A stretch of 64,000 nt of DNA, taken from NCBI RefSeq assembly GCF_000597865.1, contig NZ_CP007452.1, positions 999,183 to 1,063,182 of the forward strand, written 5' to 3'. The position numbers were made by a program, and so were the translations under genes. Source of the DNA: Peptoclostridium acidaminophilum DSM 3953. GTDB lineage: Bacteria > Bacillota > Clostridia > Peptostreptococcales > Peptostreptococcaceae. The notes under the pieces are model-generated. The model was given only the letters and a program-made list of their open reading frames with translations, ran no database searches and had not been told where the DNA came from. Positions 9,379-18,761 of this stretch are shown here, in pieces; within the stretch, counting starts at the first letter, position 1; every line of letters begins with the position of its first letter.

Positions 9379-10968
9379 ATGGAAAAGAAAAGGGTGCTAA
9401 TCACAGAGACCATAAACAAGGAAGGCATTGACCTTCTTGAAAAATATTTCGATGTGGACATAAAAAAGAACATAAGCAAGGAAGAGCTTGCAGAGGTAAT
9501 AGAGGGCTATGATGCGCTTATAGTAAGGAGCAATCCGTATATCGACGAGGAAGTGCTCCAAAATGCAGGAAGGCTGCAGATAATAGGCAGGGCCGGCAAC
9601 GGCATTGACAACATCAAGCTCGAGCCTGCCACTAAAAAGGGCATAATAGTGGCCAACACTCCAGACAGCAACAGCATGTCTGCTTGTGAGCTGGCAATAG
9701 GGCTGATGCTCTCACAGGCCCGAAACATTGCCCAGGCTGATATTCATCTGAAAAATGGCGGATGGAGCAGGGACAAATTCATGGGTTCAGAGCTATACGG
9801 CAAGACGCTCGGCATAATAGGGCTGGGCAGGATAGGCTCACTTGTGGCAAAGCGCATGGCAGCCTTCGACATGAAAATAGTGGCATATGACCCTTATATT
9901 AGCGACGAGAGATTTGAAAGATTCGGCGCCGTCAAGAAGGACAGCCTAAGAGAGCTGCTGCAGGAGGCAGACTTCATAACCATACACACTCCCAGAACCA
10001 CAGAAACAATAGGCATGATAGGAGACGATGAAATATCAATGATGAAGCAGGGCGTCAGGATTGTAAACGCCGCAAGGGGCGGAATAATAGACGAAAGAGC
10101 GCTTTACAGGGGACTTACAAGCGGAAAGATTGCAAGCGCAGGGCTTGATGTGCATGAAAAGGAGCCGTTCGGTGACAATCCACTGCTAACTTTGCCGAAC
10201 GTAATTGTGACGCCGCACATAGGTGCGACCACACATGAAGCCCAAAAGAACGTGGGCGTATGCATAGCTGAGCAAGTCATAAAAGCGCTAAACGGCGAGA
10301 TAGTTCCTAATGCAGTCAACCTCCCCGCTCTCCACAGGGACGAGCTGGAATCAATAAAGCCTTACATCAACCTGATGGAGGACCTTGGAAAGCTTTACTA
10401 CCAGTTCTACAGCGAACCTATCGATTTTGTGGACATAAAATACTGGGGAAGCATAGCAAACCAGGACACGGAAATGATAGACATAGCGTTCCTGAAGGGA
10501 CTTCTTGAGCCGGTTGTAATGGAAGGCGTCAACTATATAAACGCCAGGCTTATGGCCGAGGAGAGAGGGATTAAGTTCAGAAGAAGGAAAGACGCAGTGC
10601 CCCACAATAATTACACGGAGCTAATAACAGTAAGCATAAAGCACAGAAGCGGCGAGTTTACGCTGGCTGGCAACGTATCAAGCAAGAAGACGGGAAAGCT
10701 TGTTGAAATAGAGGGCTACGAAGTTGATGTATGCCCGAGCCAGCACATGATATTCATACAAAACATCGACGTGCCCGGAGTCGTAGGAAACGTGGGCAGA
10801 GTCCTCGGAGAGGAAAACATCAACATAGCTACAATGCAGGTAGGAAGGAATGAACGCGGCGAAAAGGCCCTCATGGTGCTGAATGTTGATGACGAGGCTT
10901 CTGAAGACACTCTCTCAAAGCTGGTTCAAAAGGCCAACGTGCTTTGGGCAAAAGCCATAAGACTGTAG
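9379..10968 (+). CDS. serA: D-3-phosphoglycerate dehydrogenase
   Basis: A 529-residue long-form phosphoglycerate dehydrogenase, the first step of serine synthesis. The substrate-binding half frames an NAD domain with GIIGLGRIGS. Catalytic Arg, Glu and His motifs are visible in NAARGGIIDE, DVHEKEPF and TPHIGATT. The C-terminal 200 residues hold the intervening ASB domain and an ACT domain (VPGVVGNVGRVLGEENINIATMQVGR) for likely serine feedback. The frame opens at 9340, but GGAGGGATAGAC places the start at 9379. It is the second gene of the T-box operon, about 70 nt after the aminotransferase. Confidence 0.96.
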   Translation: MEKKRVLITETINKEGIDLLEKYFDVDIKKNISKEELAEVIEGYDALIVRSNPYIDEEVLQNAGRLQIIGRAGNGIDNIKLEPATKKGIIVANTPDSNSMSACELAIGLMLSQARNIAQADIHLKNGGWSRDKFMGSELYGKTLGIIGLGRIGSLVAKRMAAFDMKIVAYDPYISDERFERFGAVKKDSLRELLQEADFITIHTPRTTETIGMIGDDEISMMKQGVRIVNAARGGIIDERALYRGLTSGKIASAGLDVHEKEPFGDNPLLTLPNVIVTPHIGATTHEAQKNVGVCIAEQVIKALNGEIVPNAVNLPALHRDELESIKPYINLMEDLGKLYYQFYSEPIDFVDIKYWGSIANQDTEMIDIAFLKGLLEPVVMEGVNYINARLMAEERGIKFRRRKDAVPHNNYTELITVSIKHRSGEFTLAGNVSSKKTGKLVEIEGYEVDVCPSQHMIFIQNIDVPGVVGNVGRVLGEENINIATMQVGRNERGEKALMVLNVDDEASEDTLSKLVQKANVLWAKAIRL

Positions 10969-10978
10969 AGGTGAACAT

Positions 10979-11779
10979 ATGGGATATGTAATAGGATACG
11001 CAGCATCGCTGGGCGAAAAGGATGTAATATCTGCAATTGAATATGCAAGACTATCAGGATTTGAAGCTGTGGAGCTGAGCATGAACATGCCGTGCTTTTT
11101 CCCGGAAAGATACGGCCATGAGGAGAGAAAATCAATACTCGGCTTCAAAAGAGAAAGCGGCATTGAAATAACGCTTCACGCTCCTGAGGACATATCACTA
11201 GTGAGCCTCCATGAAAGCGTCAGGAAGGCCGGCATAAGCAGGCTAAAGGAGATAATTGAGTTTGCCGGCTCCATAGACGCTTCCAGGATGACACTCCACA
11301 CTGGGGCGACGCCGTATTTCACGCTCGTTGAAGGCGTAGGCTACGTGCAGGATGAATATATACGCGAGGTTGTGAGCAATTTAAAGGAAAGCATCGGCAC
11401 GCTTGTCTGCGTGGCCTCTGAGCTTGCTCCAAATCTGAAGCTATGCATAGAAAACTCGGGTTACTTCCCATGGTACATTCAGAAGGCGCTGTCTGAAATC
11501 ATGGAGTTGCATGATGTTTTTCTGACATGGGACATAGGCCATTCATACGAGAACAGATACGGAGAGCAGCACTTTTTCGAACAGAACCTCGAAAGAATAA
11601 AGACCTGCCACCTGCATGATTTCAACGAGCACGGCGACCACAAGATAATAGGCAGCGGCCATGTGGATTTCAAGGGACACATGGAGAAGATGGGATCGCA
11701 TGACGTTGTATATATAGTGGAGGTCAGGCCGAGAGACAATGCCAAAAGGTCATTCGACAATCTGAGGAATATAATATAG
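10979..11779 (+). CDS. Xylose-isomerase-like TIM-barrel protein
   Basis: A 266-residue protein of the AP endonuclease 2/sugar phosphate isomerase TIM-barrel superfamily. Metal-ligand type motifs appear at successive strands: LHAPED, LHTGATP, CIENSGY, WDIGHSYE, CHLHDF and VEVRP. It begins 10 nt after serA with GAGGTGAAC as ribosome site, so it is the third gene of the serine operon. No catalytic role in serine synthesis is known to me for this family, so the substrate (sugar, keto acid or abasic DNA) cannot be assigned. Confidence 0.75.
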   Translation: MGYVIGYAASLGEKDVISAIEYARLSGFEAVELSMNMPCFFPERYGHEERKSILGFKRESGIEITLHAPEDISLVSLHESVRKAGISRLKEIIEFAGSIDASRMTLHTGATPYFTLVEGVGYVQDEYIREVVSNLKESIGTLVCVASELAPNLKLCIENSGYFPWYIQKALSEIMELHDVFLTWDIGHSYENRYGEQHFFEQNLERIKTCHLHDFNEHGDHKIIGSGHVDFKGHMEKMGSHDVVYIVEVRPRDNAKRSFDNLRNII

Positions 11780-11867
11780 ATATTGCGCGTGAGCATCTAT
11801 CCAGAAAAAGCCTCAAGGCATATAATATACTTATATGACAAAAAAATTACAGACTGGAGATGAGTTC

Positions 11868-13100
11868 ATGGTTGTAGAGATATTAAGCGTAGGGACTGAG
11901 CTGCTGCTTGGAGACATTCTGAACACTAATGCTCAGTACATTTCAAAAAAGGCTGCCCAGCTGGGAATGGCCAGCTATTACCAGACGGTGGTCGGCGACA
12001 ACATGGACAGGATAAACAGCGCACTTGAGGCGGCTTTTGAAAGGTCGGACATAGTAATAACAACAGGAGGGCTAGGACCAACCGACGACGACCTTACAAA
12101 GGAAGCGGCGGCGGAATTTTTCAAGCTGGATATGGAGCTTGACGATTATTCCTGGAACAAGATAAAGAAGTTTTTTGAGGCGAGAGGCGTCGCATTAAGC
12201 CACGGCAACAAAAAGCAGGCATATTTCCCGGTAGGTTCTGTAATAATTCCAAATGACAACGGCACGGCCCCGGGCTGCATAATAGAACAGGGCGGCAAGA
12301 GAATTATAATACTGCCCGGACCGCCAAAGGAAATGGAGCCCATGTTCGACAAGACGGTTGAGCCGTATCTGGAGCAGTTCAGCGACCAAACAATAGTATC
12401 GGAGACGCTGAGGCTGTGCGGCATAGGCGAGAGCAGCGCCGCAGAGAAGATAAGGGATTTGTTTTCAGGCTCCAATCCTACAGTGGCCCCTTATGCCAAG
12501 GAAGGCGAGGTCATATTCAGGCTGACTGCAAAGGCCGGAAGCCACGAGGAGGCGCAGGCAATGCTAGAGCCTCTCAAGGGGGATATCTACGGCAGGCTTG
12601 GGGAGTATATATACGGAGAAGGAGAAACGAGCCTTGAACTTGTAGTGGGCAATGAGCTTATAAGCAGGAATATGAGCATAGCGATGGCGGAATCCTGTAC
12701 GGGAGGCATTCTGAGCGCCAGGCTTATAAACTGTCCCGGAATATCGCAGGTCTTCATGGAGGGCAGCGTGGCCTATTCAAATGCAGCCAAAATGAACTCT
12801 CTGGGCGTCAAGGCTTCGACTCTGGAGGAGTTTGGAGCTGTCAGCGAGGAGACGGCTATTGAAATGGCGCGGGGAGTGGCTGTAAAAAACGGCTGCAGAG
12901 TAGGCATATCCACAACAGGGGTTGCAGGACCGGACGGGGGAAGCGAGGATAAGCCAGTAGGACTTGTATATATAGGTCTTTATATGGACGGCGCAGAAAA
13001 GGTCAAAAAGCTGACTCTAACCGGAAGCAGGGAGAGGATAAGGAACCAGGCTGCAATTCTGGCGCTGGATTTTCTGAGAAGAGAGTTAAAGGGCATATAG
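11868..13100 (+). CDS. cinA: CinA-family protein (competence/damage-inducible)
   Basis: A 410-residue two-domain CinA. The N-terminal MoCF-like domain contains SVGTELLLGDILNTN and TTGGLGPTDDDLTKE; this domain is linked to ADP-ribose pyrophosphatase activity in characterised homologues. The C-terminal domain carries MAESCTGGILSARL and STTGVAGPDGGSE, the hallmark of NMN deamidase in pyridine nucleotide salvage. CTGGAG upstream supports 11868 rather than the earlier ATG of the same frame. The gene ends before a strong terminator. No recA follows it here, unlike in many Firmicutes. Confidence 0.92.
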   Translation: MVVEILSVGTELLLGDILNTNAQYISKKAAQLGMASYYQTVVGDNMDRINSALEAAFERSDIVITTGGLGPTDDDLTKEAAAEFFKLDMELDDYSWNKIKKFFEARGVALSHGNKKQAYFPVGSVIIPNDNGTAPGCIIEQGGKRIIILPGPPKEMEPMFDKTVEPYLEQFSDQTIVSETLRLCGIGESSAAEKIRDLFSGSNPTVAPYAKEGEVIFRLTAKAGSHEEAQAMLEPLKGDIYGRLGEYIYGEGETSLELVVGNELISRNMSIAMAESCTGGILSARLINCPGISQVFMEGSVAYSNAAKMNSLGVKASTLEEFGAVSEETAIEMARGVAVKNGCRVGISTTGVAGPDGGSEDKPVGLVYIGLYMDGAEKVKKLTLTGSRERIRNQAAILALDFLRRELKGI

Positions 13101-13131
13101 CATAGAGCCGGACATAATAATATTGGAAATA

Positions 13132-13166
13132 ACAAGGCTGGAGTATAGTTCTCCAGCCTTGTATTT
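13132..13166. terminator. Bidirectional terminator between cinA and thpR
   Basis: A perfect 12-bp stem ACAAGGCTGGAG / CTCCAGCCTTGT with a 7-base loop, followed by ATTTTAT. It sits between convergent genes and can serve both strands. Confidence 0.88.
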
Positions 13167-13190
13167 TATGTAACGGAGCATATTTATGTA

Positions 13191-13715
13191 CTATCCTATA
13201 ATTTCGTATATCGGGCCTGTTCGTGTAAGCGTGCTGTTGATCAGATTGAAGGCTTCGATCTTGAATTCGAGAGGCTCTATATGTATGCTGTTGATTTTCT
13301 CCCTGCTGATTCTATCGAGCTTGACTTTTCTGGCTATAGTAACATGAGCCTTGAACCTTCGTGAGTCCTTTTCAAAGCCTGCAGAGCTCAGGTCCTCATT
13401 GAGGTCGTCCACAAGGCCCTCGAGCTGAGGGACATCGCCGACTAAGTCCACATACAGCACCGAGCTGCCCCTCTTTTCAAACCATGAAAGCTTTTCCAGG
13501 CTGAGCCTCAGGTCCAGATTCGAATAGCGGCTTAGTATTCTTTTGGCATCTTCAGCTGTCGCCTCGTCAGTCTCGCCAAGGAATTTGAATGTGAGATGGA
13601 GATTTTCCTGCTTGGTGAAACTGCCCCTTATATTCATGCCGAAAAGCTCGTTTTCAATGGAATGCACATACTCCGATATGCGCTTTGGCAGAAAATATCC
13701 TATGAAAAGTCTCAT
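13191..13715 (-). CDS. thpR: RNA 2',3'-cyclic phosphodiesterase (2H family)
   Basis: A 174-residue 2H phosphoesterase of the ThpR/LigT family, which opens 2',3'-cyclic phosphates on RNA ends. Both H-x-T/S-h motifs are present: HLTF in the N-terminal half and HVTI in the C-terminal half, within the RLFIGYFLP family frame. An alternative GTG at 13727 overlaps the stop of the upstream NUDIX gene as GTGA. AAGGGGTG is better spaced for the ATG at 13715. It is translationally close-coupled to the NUDIX gene. Confidence 0.87.
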   Translation of the reverse strand: MRLFIGYFLPKRISEYVHSIENELFGMNIRGSFTKQENLHLTFKFLGETDEATAEDAKRILSRYSNLDLRLSLEKLSWFEKRGSSVLYVDLVGDVPQLEGLVDDLNEDLSSAGFEKDSRRFKAHVTIARKVKLDRISREKINSIHIEPLEFKIEAFNLINSTLTRTGPIYEIIG

Positions 13716-13723
13716 GCCTGTAA

Positions 13724-14335
13724 TCACCCCTTAAGCTGGTCTAGGAAATCCTTTAGTATTTTCGCGGTTATACCCCATATTATATATTCTCCGTACCTGT
13801 AGAAGTAAAGCACATACCTGGCCTTTCTGAACTTGTAATCCTTGCCTTGAGGAATCAGGTGATACGGAAAGTCATCAGGCACACTCACGTCGAGATCGGC
13901 GTTATACATCTGCGGCTCAGTATCGAGCAGATAGTCGAGAGGGACAAGAAATACATGGTCGACCTCGTCCTTGTTTATATTTATATTTTCATAGTCAACC
14001 GTGCCTACAAAGGGATGTATTATCATGTCAAAAGGCGTTATGAACACATCCATGGGAGAGAATATCTCCACATCAGCTTCCTGCAGACCAAGCTCCTCAC
14101 AGGTCTCCCTTATGGCAGTGTCCTCAAAGCTTTCGTCCACATCCTCATACCCGCCGCCGGGGAATGATATCTCATAGGGTTGAACAGACAGGTGCTTCGA
14201 CCTCACTTCAAAAAGCACATGCGTATCCCCGTCTTTTTCAACAAGCGGAACCAGCACCGAGCATTTGAACATTTCCCTGTGGCCTTGTATATATGGGTTG
14301 TAATCACTGAAAGCCTTCCTGATTTTTTTAACCAC
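13724..14335 (-). CDS. NUDIX hydrolase, CoA pyrophosphatase-like
   Basis: A 203-residue NUDIX hydrolase. The catalytic box is intact in the segment GGGYEDVDESFEDTAIRE followed by TCEELGL. The preceding QPYEISFPGGG resembles the NuCoA signature of CoA diphosphatases (NudL/PCD1), so hydrolysis of CoA or a related dinucleotide is likely but not proven. GGAGG upstream of a GTG at 14335 sets the start; the frame runs further upstream but without a ribosome site. Its last codons overlap the alternative start of thpR. Confidence 0.85.
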   Translation of the reverse strand: MVKKIRKAFSDYNPYIQGHREMFKCSVLVPLVEKDGDTHVLFEVRSKHLSVQPYEISFPGGGYEDVDESFEDTAIRETCEELGLQEADVEIFSPMDVFITPFDMIIHPFVGTVDYENININKDEVDHVFLVPLDYLLDTEPQMYNADLDVSVPDDFPYHLIPQGKDYKFRKARYVLYFYRYGEYIIWGITAKILKDFLDQLKG

Positions 14336-14428
14336 GCAAAAAACCTCCGAGAATAATCTGAAAATTTGATATAATATATATAACATTATACTACAAACCG
14401 TACAAATTAAAAGCCAAGGGTGATAATG

Positions 14429-14773
14429 ATGGAAAAACTAAGGAGCGCCATTTCGTTTCTCAAACGCCTAGACGTGCTCTACAGGCTCATGCAGGATAAG
14501 CGTGTTCCAAGATTGAAAAAAGCCAAGATAATTGGCCTTTTGAGCTTTGCCTTTGCTTATTTCATATCGCCAATAGACCTGCTTCCCGAGGTGGTGCTCG
14601 GACTTGGAATAGTAGACGACGCCGTCATACTTACGTTCATAGCCTCCGTGCTCAACGGGGAGCTCGAAAGGTATCTGCAGGGATACGGCGACTACAAAGT
14701 GAAAAAAACAAGCGGCGTAATAGAAGTGGAAAGCTACAAGGTCAGCGACGAGGATGACAAGTACAAGCAGTGA
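14429..14773 (+). CDS. YkvA/DUF1232 family membrane protein
   Basis: A short protein of about 115 residues with the DUF1232 signature AFAYFISPIDLLPEVV...LGIVDDAVIL, which forms a membrane hairpin. A basic N-terminus and an acidic, charged C-terminal tail flank it. Start choice is between ATG codons at 14426 and 14429 (and a GTG at 14420); AAGGGTG fits 14429 best. The biological role of the family is not known. Confidence 0.82.
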   Translation: MEKLRSAISFLKRLDVLYRLMQDKRVPRLKKAKIIGLLSFAFAYFISPIDLLPEVVLGLGIVDDAVILTFIASVLNGELERYLQGYGDYKVKKTSGVIEVESYKVSDEDDKYKQ

Positions 14774-14852
14774 TGCATACAAACAGTGAGTTCACACACA
14801 ATTGCATGTGTGGTATAATCCCTATGTAAATATTATATTGAGGTGATTTTAT

Positions 14853-15380
14853 ATGCACACTGTAAGTGAAACGATGATTACTACGCAGCAGCTTGATGAA
14901 AAGGTTGCAGAGCTGGCAGGGATGATAGAAAGAGACTTTGAAGGCGAGCATATTCTGCTTATAGGGGTACTAAAGGGAGCCTGCATATTCGTATCTGACC
15001 TGATGAGAAAGATAAACCTGGATGTCTCTCTTGACTTCATGTCTGTTTCCAGCTACGGAAATTCCACAAAGAGCTCGGGAGTAGTCAAGATACTCAAGGA
15101 CCTTGACATGGAAATAGAAAACAAGAACGTAATAATAGTAGAGGACATAATAGACACGGGACTTACTCTCAAGTACCTGACTGAAAATCTCATGTCAAGA
15201 AAGCCAAAGACACTCAAGATATGCACTCTTCTAGACAAGCCGCAGAGAAGAAAATGTCATCTCGATGTGGACTACATCGGCTTTACAATAGAAGACAAGT
15301 TCATAGTAGGCTATGGAATAGATTACGCTGAGCTGTACAGGAATCTGCCTTACATAGGCGTGGTCGACAAGGAGAAATAA
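14853..15380 (+). CDS. hpt: Hypoxanthine phosphoribosyltransferase
   Basis: A 175-residue purine salvage enzyme that joins hypoxanthine or guanine to PRPP. The PRPP loop VIIVEDIIDTGLTL is intact. The early LIGVLKGACIFVSDL contains the usual lysine-glycine loop, and FIVGYGIDYAELYRNLPYIG is the typical C-terminal HPRT signature. TTGAGGTGATT precedes the ATG. It is here a single gene with its own terminator, without the tilS/ftsH neighbours common in Bacilli. Confidence 0.95.
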   Translation: MHTVSETMITTQQLDEKVAELAGMIERDFEGEHILLIGVLKGACIFVSDLMRKINLDVSLDFMSVSSYGNSTKSSGVVKILKDLDMEIENKNVIIVEDIIDTGLTLKYLTENLMSRKPKTLKICTLLDKPQRRKCHLDVDYIGFTIEDKFIVGYGIDYAELYRNLPYIGVVDKEK

Positions 15381-15396
15381 TTGTAGCAATAGTTTG

Positions 15397-15422
15397 CCGC
15401 TGTATTAATGCAGCGGTTTTTT
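15397..15422 (+). terminator. Terminator of hpt
   Basis: CCGCTG / CAGCGG stem with an 8-base loop followed by six T residues. Confidence 0.85.
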
Positions 15423-15454
15423 GCATTGTGACATTAAATCTGGAGGAAACCCAA

Positions 15455-16087
15455 TTGAAATCATTAGCAGGGATAGTCATGGCGGCAATTTTTTTCTTGT
15501 CCGTGCTCATAACCTCATTTTCAGTACTGGCAGTTAGCGAGTCATTTTACATATATGAATACGAAAAAAACGGAACCTACTCTGAATTCGGCAGAGAAAA
15601 GGTTGATGCTGTTACGGACTCGGTGATTGAATACCTAAGCGGCAAAAGCGATCGCCTCTATTATGAAGCAGAAGGCGCTAATGCATTTACGCAGAGGGAG
15701 ACGGCTCACATGGCAGATGTGAAGGGCCTTTTTTTGTTGTTTGGGGGCCTTAGAAATTGGATGATTGCAGCATTTGTCGTAATAGCGCTTGCATTTAGGC
15801 GTGACATTAGGGCTGTTTTAAAAGCTTTTGCCATCTGTCTTGTATTCTTAATGGCAGCATTTACCGCTTTTGCGGCCGCTGCTGCAACGAATTATGAATA
15901 TTTTTTCACGCTATTTCACAAGGTGTTCTTTGCCAACGACTACTGGCTGCTTGACCCGGCAGACAGCATAATAATAAATATCATGCCTGTAGGCTTTTTC
16001 TCCGATGCGGCGGCAGTAATATTTTTTTCTACTCTCGCAGCCTGCGTTTTGGCCGCAATCGCAGCACACAGGATCAAAAAAGCATAG
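15455..16087 (+). CDS. TIGR01906/DUF1461 integral membrane protein
   Basis: A 210-residue membrane protein with four predicted hydrophobic segments (about 5-28, 100-120, 127-148, 185-205). The extracytoplasmic loop and the segment FFTLFHKVFFANDYWLLDP followed by IINIMPVGFFSDA are the family signature of DUF1461/TIGR01906. The start is a TTG at 15455 behind CTGGAGG; a GTG at 15428 in the same frame lacks a ribosome site. The family is common in Clostridia and has no assigned function. Confidence 0.82.
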   Translation: MKSLAGIVMAAIFFLSVLITSFSVLAVSESFYIYEYEKNGTYSEFGREKVDAVTDSVIEYLSGKSDRLYYEAEGANAFTQRETAHMADVKGLFLLFGGLRNWMIAAFVVIALAFRRDIRAVLKAFAICLVFLMAAFTAFAAAAATNYEYFFTLFHKVFFANDYWLLDPADSIIINIMPVGFFSDAAAVIFFSTLAACVLAAIAAHRIKKA

Positions 16088-16208
16088 CAGGAGCAAACGA
16101 ATTCTCACATTAAGGTTTTTCTAACTTAATTAACCAGATGCAGCAACATAATGATATAATAAAGGTGAATTGTTCGCTAATTTTGAGTTCCTTCTGGAGG
16201 GGATTCTA

Positions 16209-17978
16209 GTGAGATACTGCATGAGCTTTAACAAGCTGAATGTCATAGAAATTTTCAAAGCAATATCAGTTGCTAAAAATTTTGACGAGATAAAGCATAT
16301 AGTGATAGAGGCGCTCATAACGGCTACAAGCTATGAAGCCGTTATATTAGGTTTTTTTGGTGAAGCTGACGATGGCTTTATGCAGCTTATATCAATGAAC
16401 GCTGAGACAGGAGAAAAATTTGAATCCAGACTCAGTATAGACAAGATTCCCGCAAATGAAAGAGCTGCCATTACGAATCCGCGCGCCAGGAGCATGCGGA
16501 TTAAAAAAGGTGAGTTTTTCAATGAGGGGATAAGAAGGCTTACAGGCATAAGCGAGGCTGCAAATATAGATTTATTACCAATAAGGCTCAGCGGCAAGGC
16601 GGCAGGCTTTGTAGCGTGCTTTACGAGCGAAGCTCCCGGCAGTCCCGAAGATTTTGAATTTGTGCTCTCGACAACGAGCCTCATGGAGCTTTTCATTGAA
16701 AACGGAAGAAGAAACATGAGGGTTGAAAGCATAATAAAACGTCTCAAGGAAGCCGTCAACAGCATGAGCAAAAGCCTCAGGCAGCTGTATGAATACGAGG
16801 GCATAGACGATTTTTTGAGTCTCGCAGGCAGGCTGCTTTGCGACATAACAAGGAGCAAAAGCAGCCTGATCATAATTGATGATGCCATGGCCGAGATAAG
16901 AACCATGAGCAGATACGGCGAAGAGCTCGAGCTCCTTAAGGTGCTCGATAACATTTCGTGCAGCAGCAGCTATGACGACATAGACGAGGGCAGGCTTTAC
17001 AATTCGCCCGAGGCCTTGTGGAGTCAAATTGACCCAGGCATAAAAACACTTGCCGTATACAAGCTCAAAAAAGGCGAGAGTATAGTGGGCCATATCGTAG
17101 CGGCAAATGCGGAAGAGTACCTGGACGAGGAAAAGAGCATACTTGGAATATTTGCGTCGCAAATACTAATAGGGCTGGAAATAAGCCTCACCTCAAAAGA
17201 GGTAATCAAGCACAAGATACTCGAAAAAGAGCTAGAGATAGTATCGGAGCAGCAAAAGCTCATAATGAATAACAATAGGCTCGACATGTCAGGCCGTGGC
17301 GAGATATCCTTCCTTCACAGGACTTCGCAGCAGGTGGGCGGCGATTTTTGCAAGATATTCGAGATGGAAGACGACAAGGTGGGAATATTCCTCGCAGACG
17401 TCATGGGCCACGGCTTGCTCTCGAACTACTTCAGCGCCATGATAAAGGGCGCTCTGAGGATACTTGTGCAGCAGGAAAAAAGCACCGGAGCCATGCTCTC
17501 GAAGATAAACAGCATGCTGTATGAAGATTTTGACAAGACCAACGTCTTTGCAACGGCAAGGGCTGCCATATTCGACGTCAAAAGAAACCGCATAGTCTCC
17601 TCAAACGCAGGCCATTTGCACCCCATAGGAATAAGGCTTGAAAACGGAGATTTCATAGCGGAAGAAATGGGTATAGAAAAAGGAATACCAATAGGCGTAC
17701 TAATGGATACGGATTATGAGGAGTGCGAATACGAGCTTGGCGGATACGAGCTTGTAGCATACTATACAGACGGAATAATCGAGGCCCAAAATCATCAGGG
17801 CGAATACTACGGCGTAGACCGGCTGAAGAATTTTTTGAAAAGCACTTACAAGCTTGATGCCGGGCAGATTTTCAAGAATTTTGAAAGTGAAATATACGGC
17901 TTTGCAGGCAAGGCAAGTCTGGATGACGATTTCATACTCTTGCTGTACAAGAAGTCCAACGAAAGGGGAGATCTATAA
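16209..17978 (+). CDS. GAF-domain SpoIIE-type PP2C phosphatase
   Basis: A 589-residue soluble serine phosphatase. Two GAF-like regions (about 10-160 and 190-330) precede a helical linker and a C-terminal SpoIIE/RsbU phosphatase domain. Metal-binding motifs GGDFCKIFE, LADVMGHGLLS, SSNAGHLHP, YYTDGIIEA and DDDFILLLY are all present. Such proteins dephosphorylate anti-sigma-factor antagonists in response to small ligands. GGAGGGG supports the GTG at 16209; a TATAAT element at 16155-16160 may be its -10. The stop overlaps the start of the next gene (TAATG). The partner antagonist is not in this window. Confidence 0.88.
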   Translation: MRYCMSFNKLNVIEIFKAISVAKNFDEIKHIVIEALITATSYEAVILGFFGEADDGFMQLISMNAETGEKFESRLSIDKIPANERAAITNPRARSMRIKKGEFFNEGIRRLTGISEAANIDLLPIRLSGKAAGFVACFTSEAPGSPEDFEFVLSTTSLMELFIENGRRNMRVESIIKRLKEAVNSMSKSLRQLYEYEGIDDFLSLAGRLLCDITRSKSSLIIIDDAMAEIRTMSRYGEELELLKVLDNISCSSSYDDIDEGRLYNSPEALWSQIDPGIKTLAVYKLKKGESIVGHIVAANAEEYLDEEKSILGIFASQILIGLEISLTSKEVIKHKILEKELEIVSEQQKLIMNNNRLDMSGRGEISFLHRTSQQVGGDFCKIFEMEDDKVGIFLADVMGHGLLSNYFSAMIKGALRILVQQEKSTGAMLSKINSMLYEDFDKTNVFATARAAIFDVKRNRIVSSNAGHLHPIGIRLENGDFIAEEMGIEKGIPIGVLMDTDYEECEYELGGYELVAYYTDGIIEAQNHQGEYYGVDRLKNFLKSTYKLDAGQIFKNFESEIYGFAGKASLDDDFILLLYKKSNERGDL

Positions 17979-18574
17979 TGAAAGTTCTTATAGTAAACGG
18001 AAGCCCGAGGATTCAAAAAAACAGCTATAACATAGCCAGATATATAGCAGGCATCATGGAAAAAAACGGCGTCGACCACGAAATAATAGACGTCGTGAAG
18101 CTCGACATGACGCCCTGCATAGGCTGCGGAGTATGCAGCAGGACAGGTGTGTGTTTTAAAAATGACGAGAGCACATCAACGGTTAAAAAATTCGACCCTT
18201 CGGATGCGACTATAGTTGTTTCGCCCATATATTTCAATTCCATTTCAGGACAGCTCAAGATGTTCATAGACCGCTTCCAGTCGCTTTATGCAAGCAAGTA
18301 CGACCTTAAAAAGCCTGCCATAGACAGGAGCAAGAAAAGATTTGGGGCTTTTATAGCTGTGGGCGGATCAAAGGGATACGAAGACCAGTTCACCTCGGCC
18401 GAGCTCATAATGGACCTTTACTTCAAGGTCATCAACACCAGATTCATAGAAAAGCTCAGAATTCCGGACTCGGACAGGGTGAATGCATGGGAGGACAAAG
18501 CAACGCTTGATGAAGTAGAAAGAATATCTCTGAGGATAATCGAAGAGATGAAGAAGGTAAAGCAGCAAGGGTAA
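17978..18574 (+). CDS. Flavodoxin-fold NAD(P)H-dependent FMN reductase/iron-sulfur flavoprotein family
   Basis: A 198-residue flavoprotein. The FMN phosphate-binding start is VLIVNGSPR. MTPCIGCGVCSRTGVC is the cysteine motif of the Isf-like flavoprotein family, and VVVSPIYFNSISGQLKMFIDR is the flavodoxin-like core. The ATG overlaps the stop of the SpoIIE-like gene, so the two are translationally coupled. The redox partner is unknown; a role as an NAD(P)H- or ferredoxin-linked reductase is inferred from family. Confidence 0.85.
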   Translation: MKVLIVNGSPRIQKNSYNIARYIAGIMEKNGVDHEIIDVVKLDMTPCIGCGVCSRTGVCFKNDESTSTVKKFDPSDATIVVSPIYFNSISGQLKMFIDRFQSLYASKYDLKKPAIDRSKKRFGAFIAVGGSKGYEDQFTSAELIMDLYFKVINTRFIEKLRIPDSDRVNAWEDKATLDEVERISLRIIEEMKKVKQQG

Positions 18575-18604
18575 ATGCCCATAATATTCAAACACAAGAA
18601 AGCG

Positions 18605-18651
18605 CCAGGCGCGGCACGAATGCATATTGCATTTTGTGTCGCGCCTGTTTT
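18605..18651 (+). terminator. Terminator after the flavoprotein gene
   Basis: A long stem CAGGCGCGGCACGAA paired with TTTTGTGTCGCGCCTG (G-T wobbles allowed) and then five T residues. Confidence 0.85.
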
Positions 18652-18761
18652 TGCAGAAGGTTTCATTTTCCATTCGAAGGGTATATTTCTAAACAGGCGG
18701 AACATCCAGACCGTTTCAAATACATACAATGTGCTTAGACACATGAACTGGGAGGCAAGAC

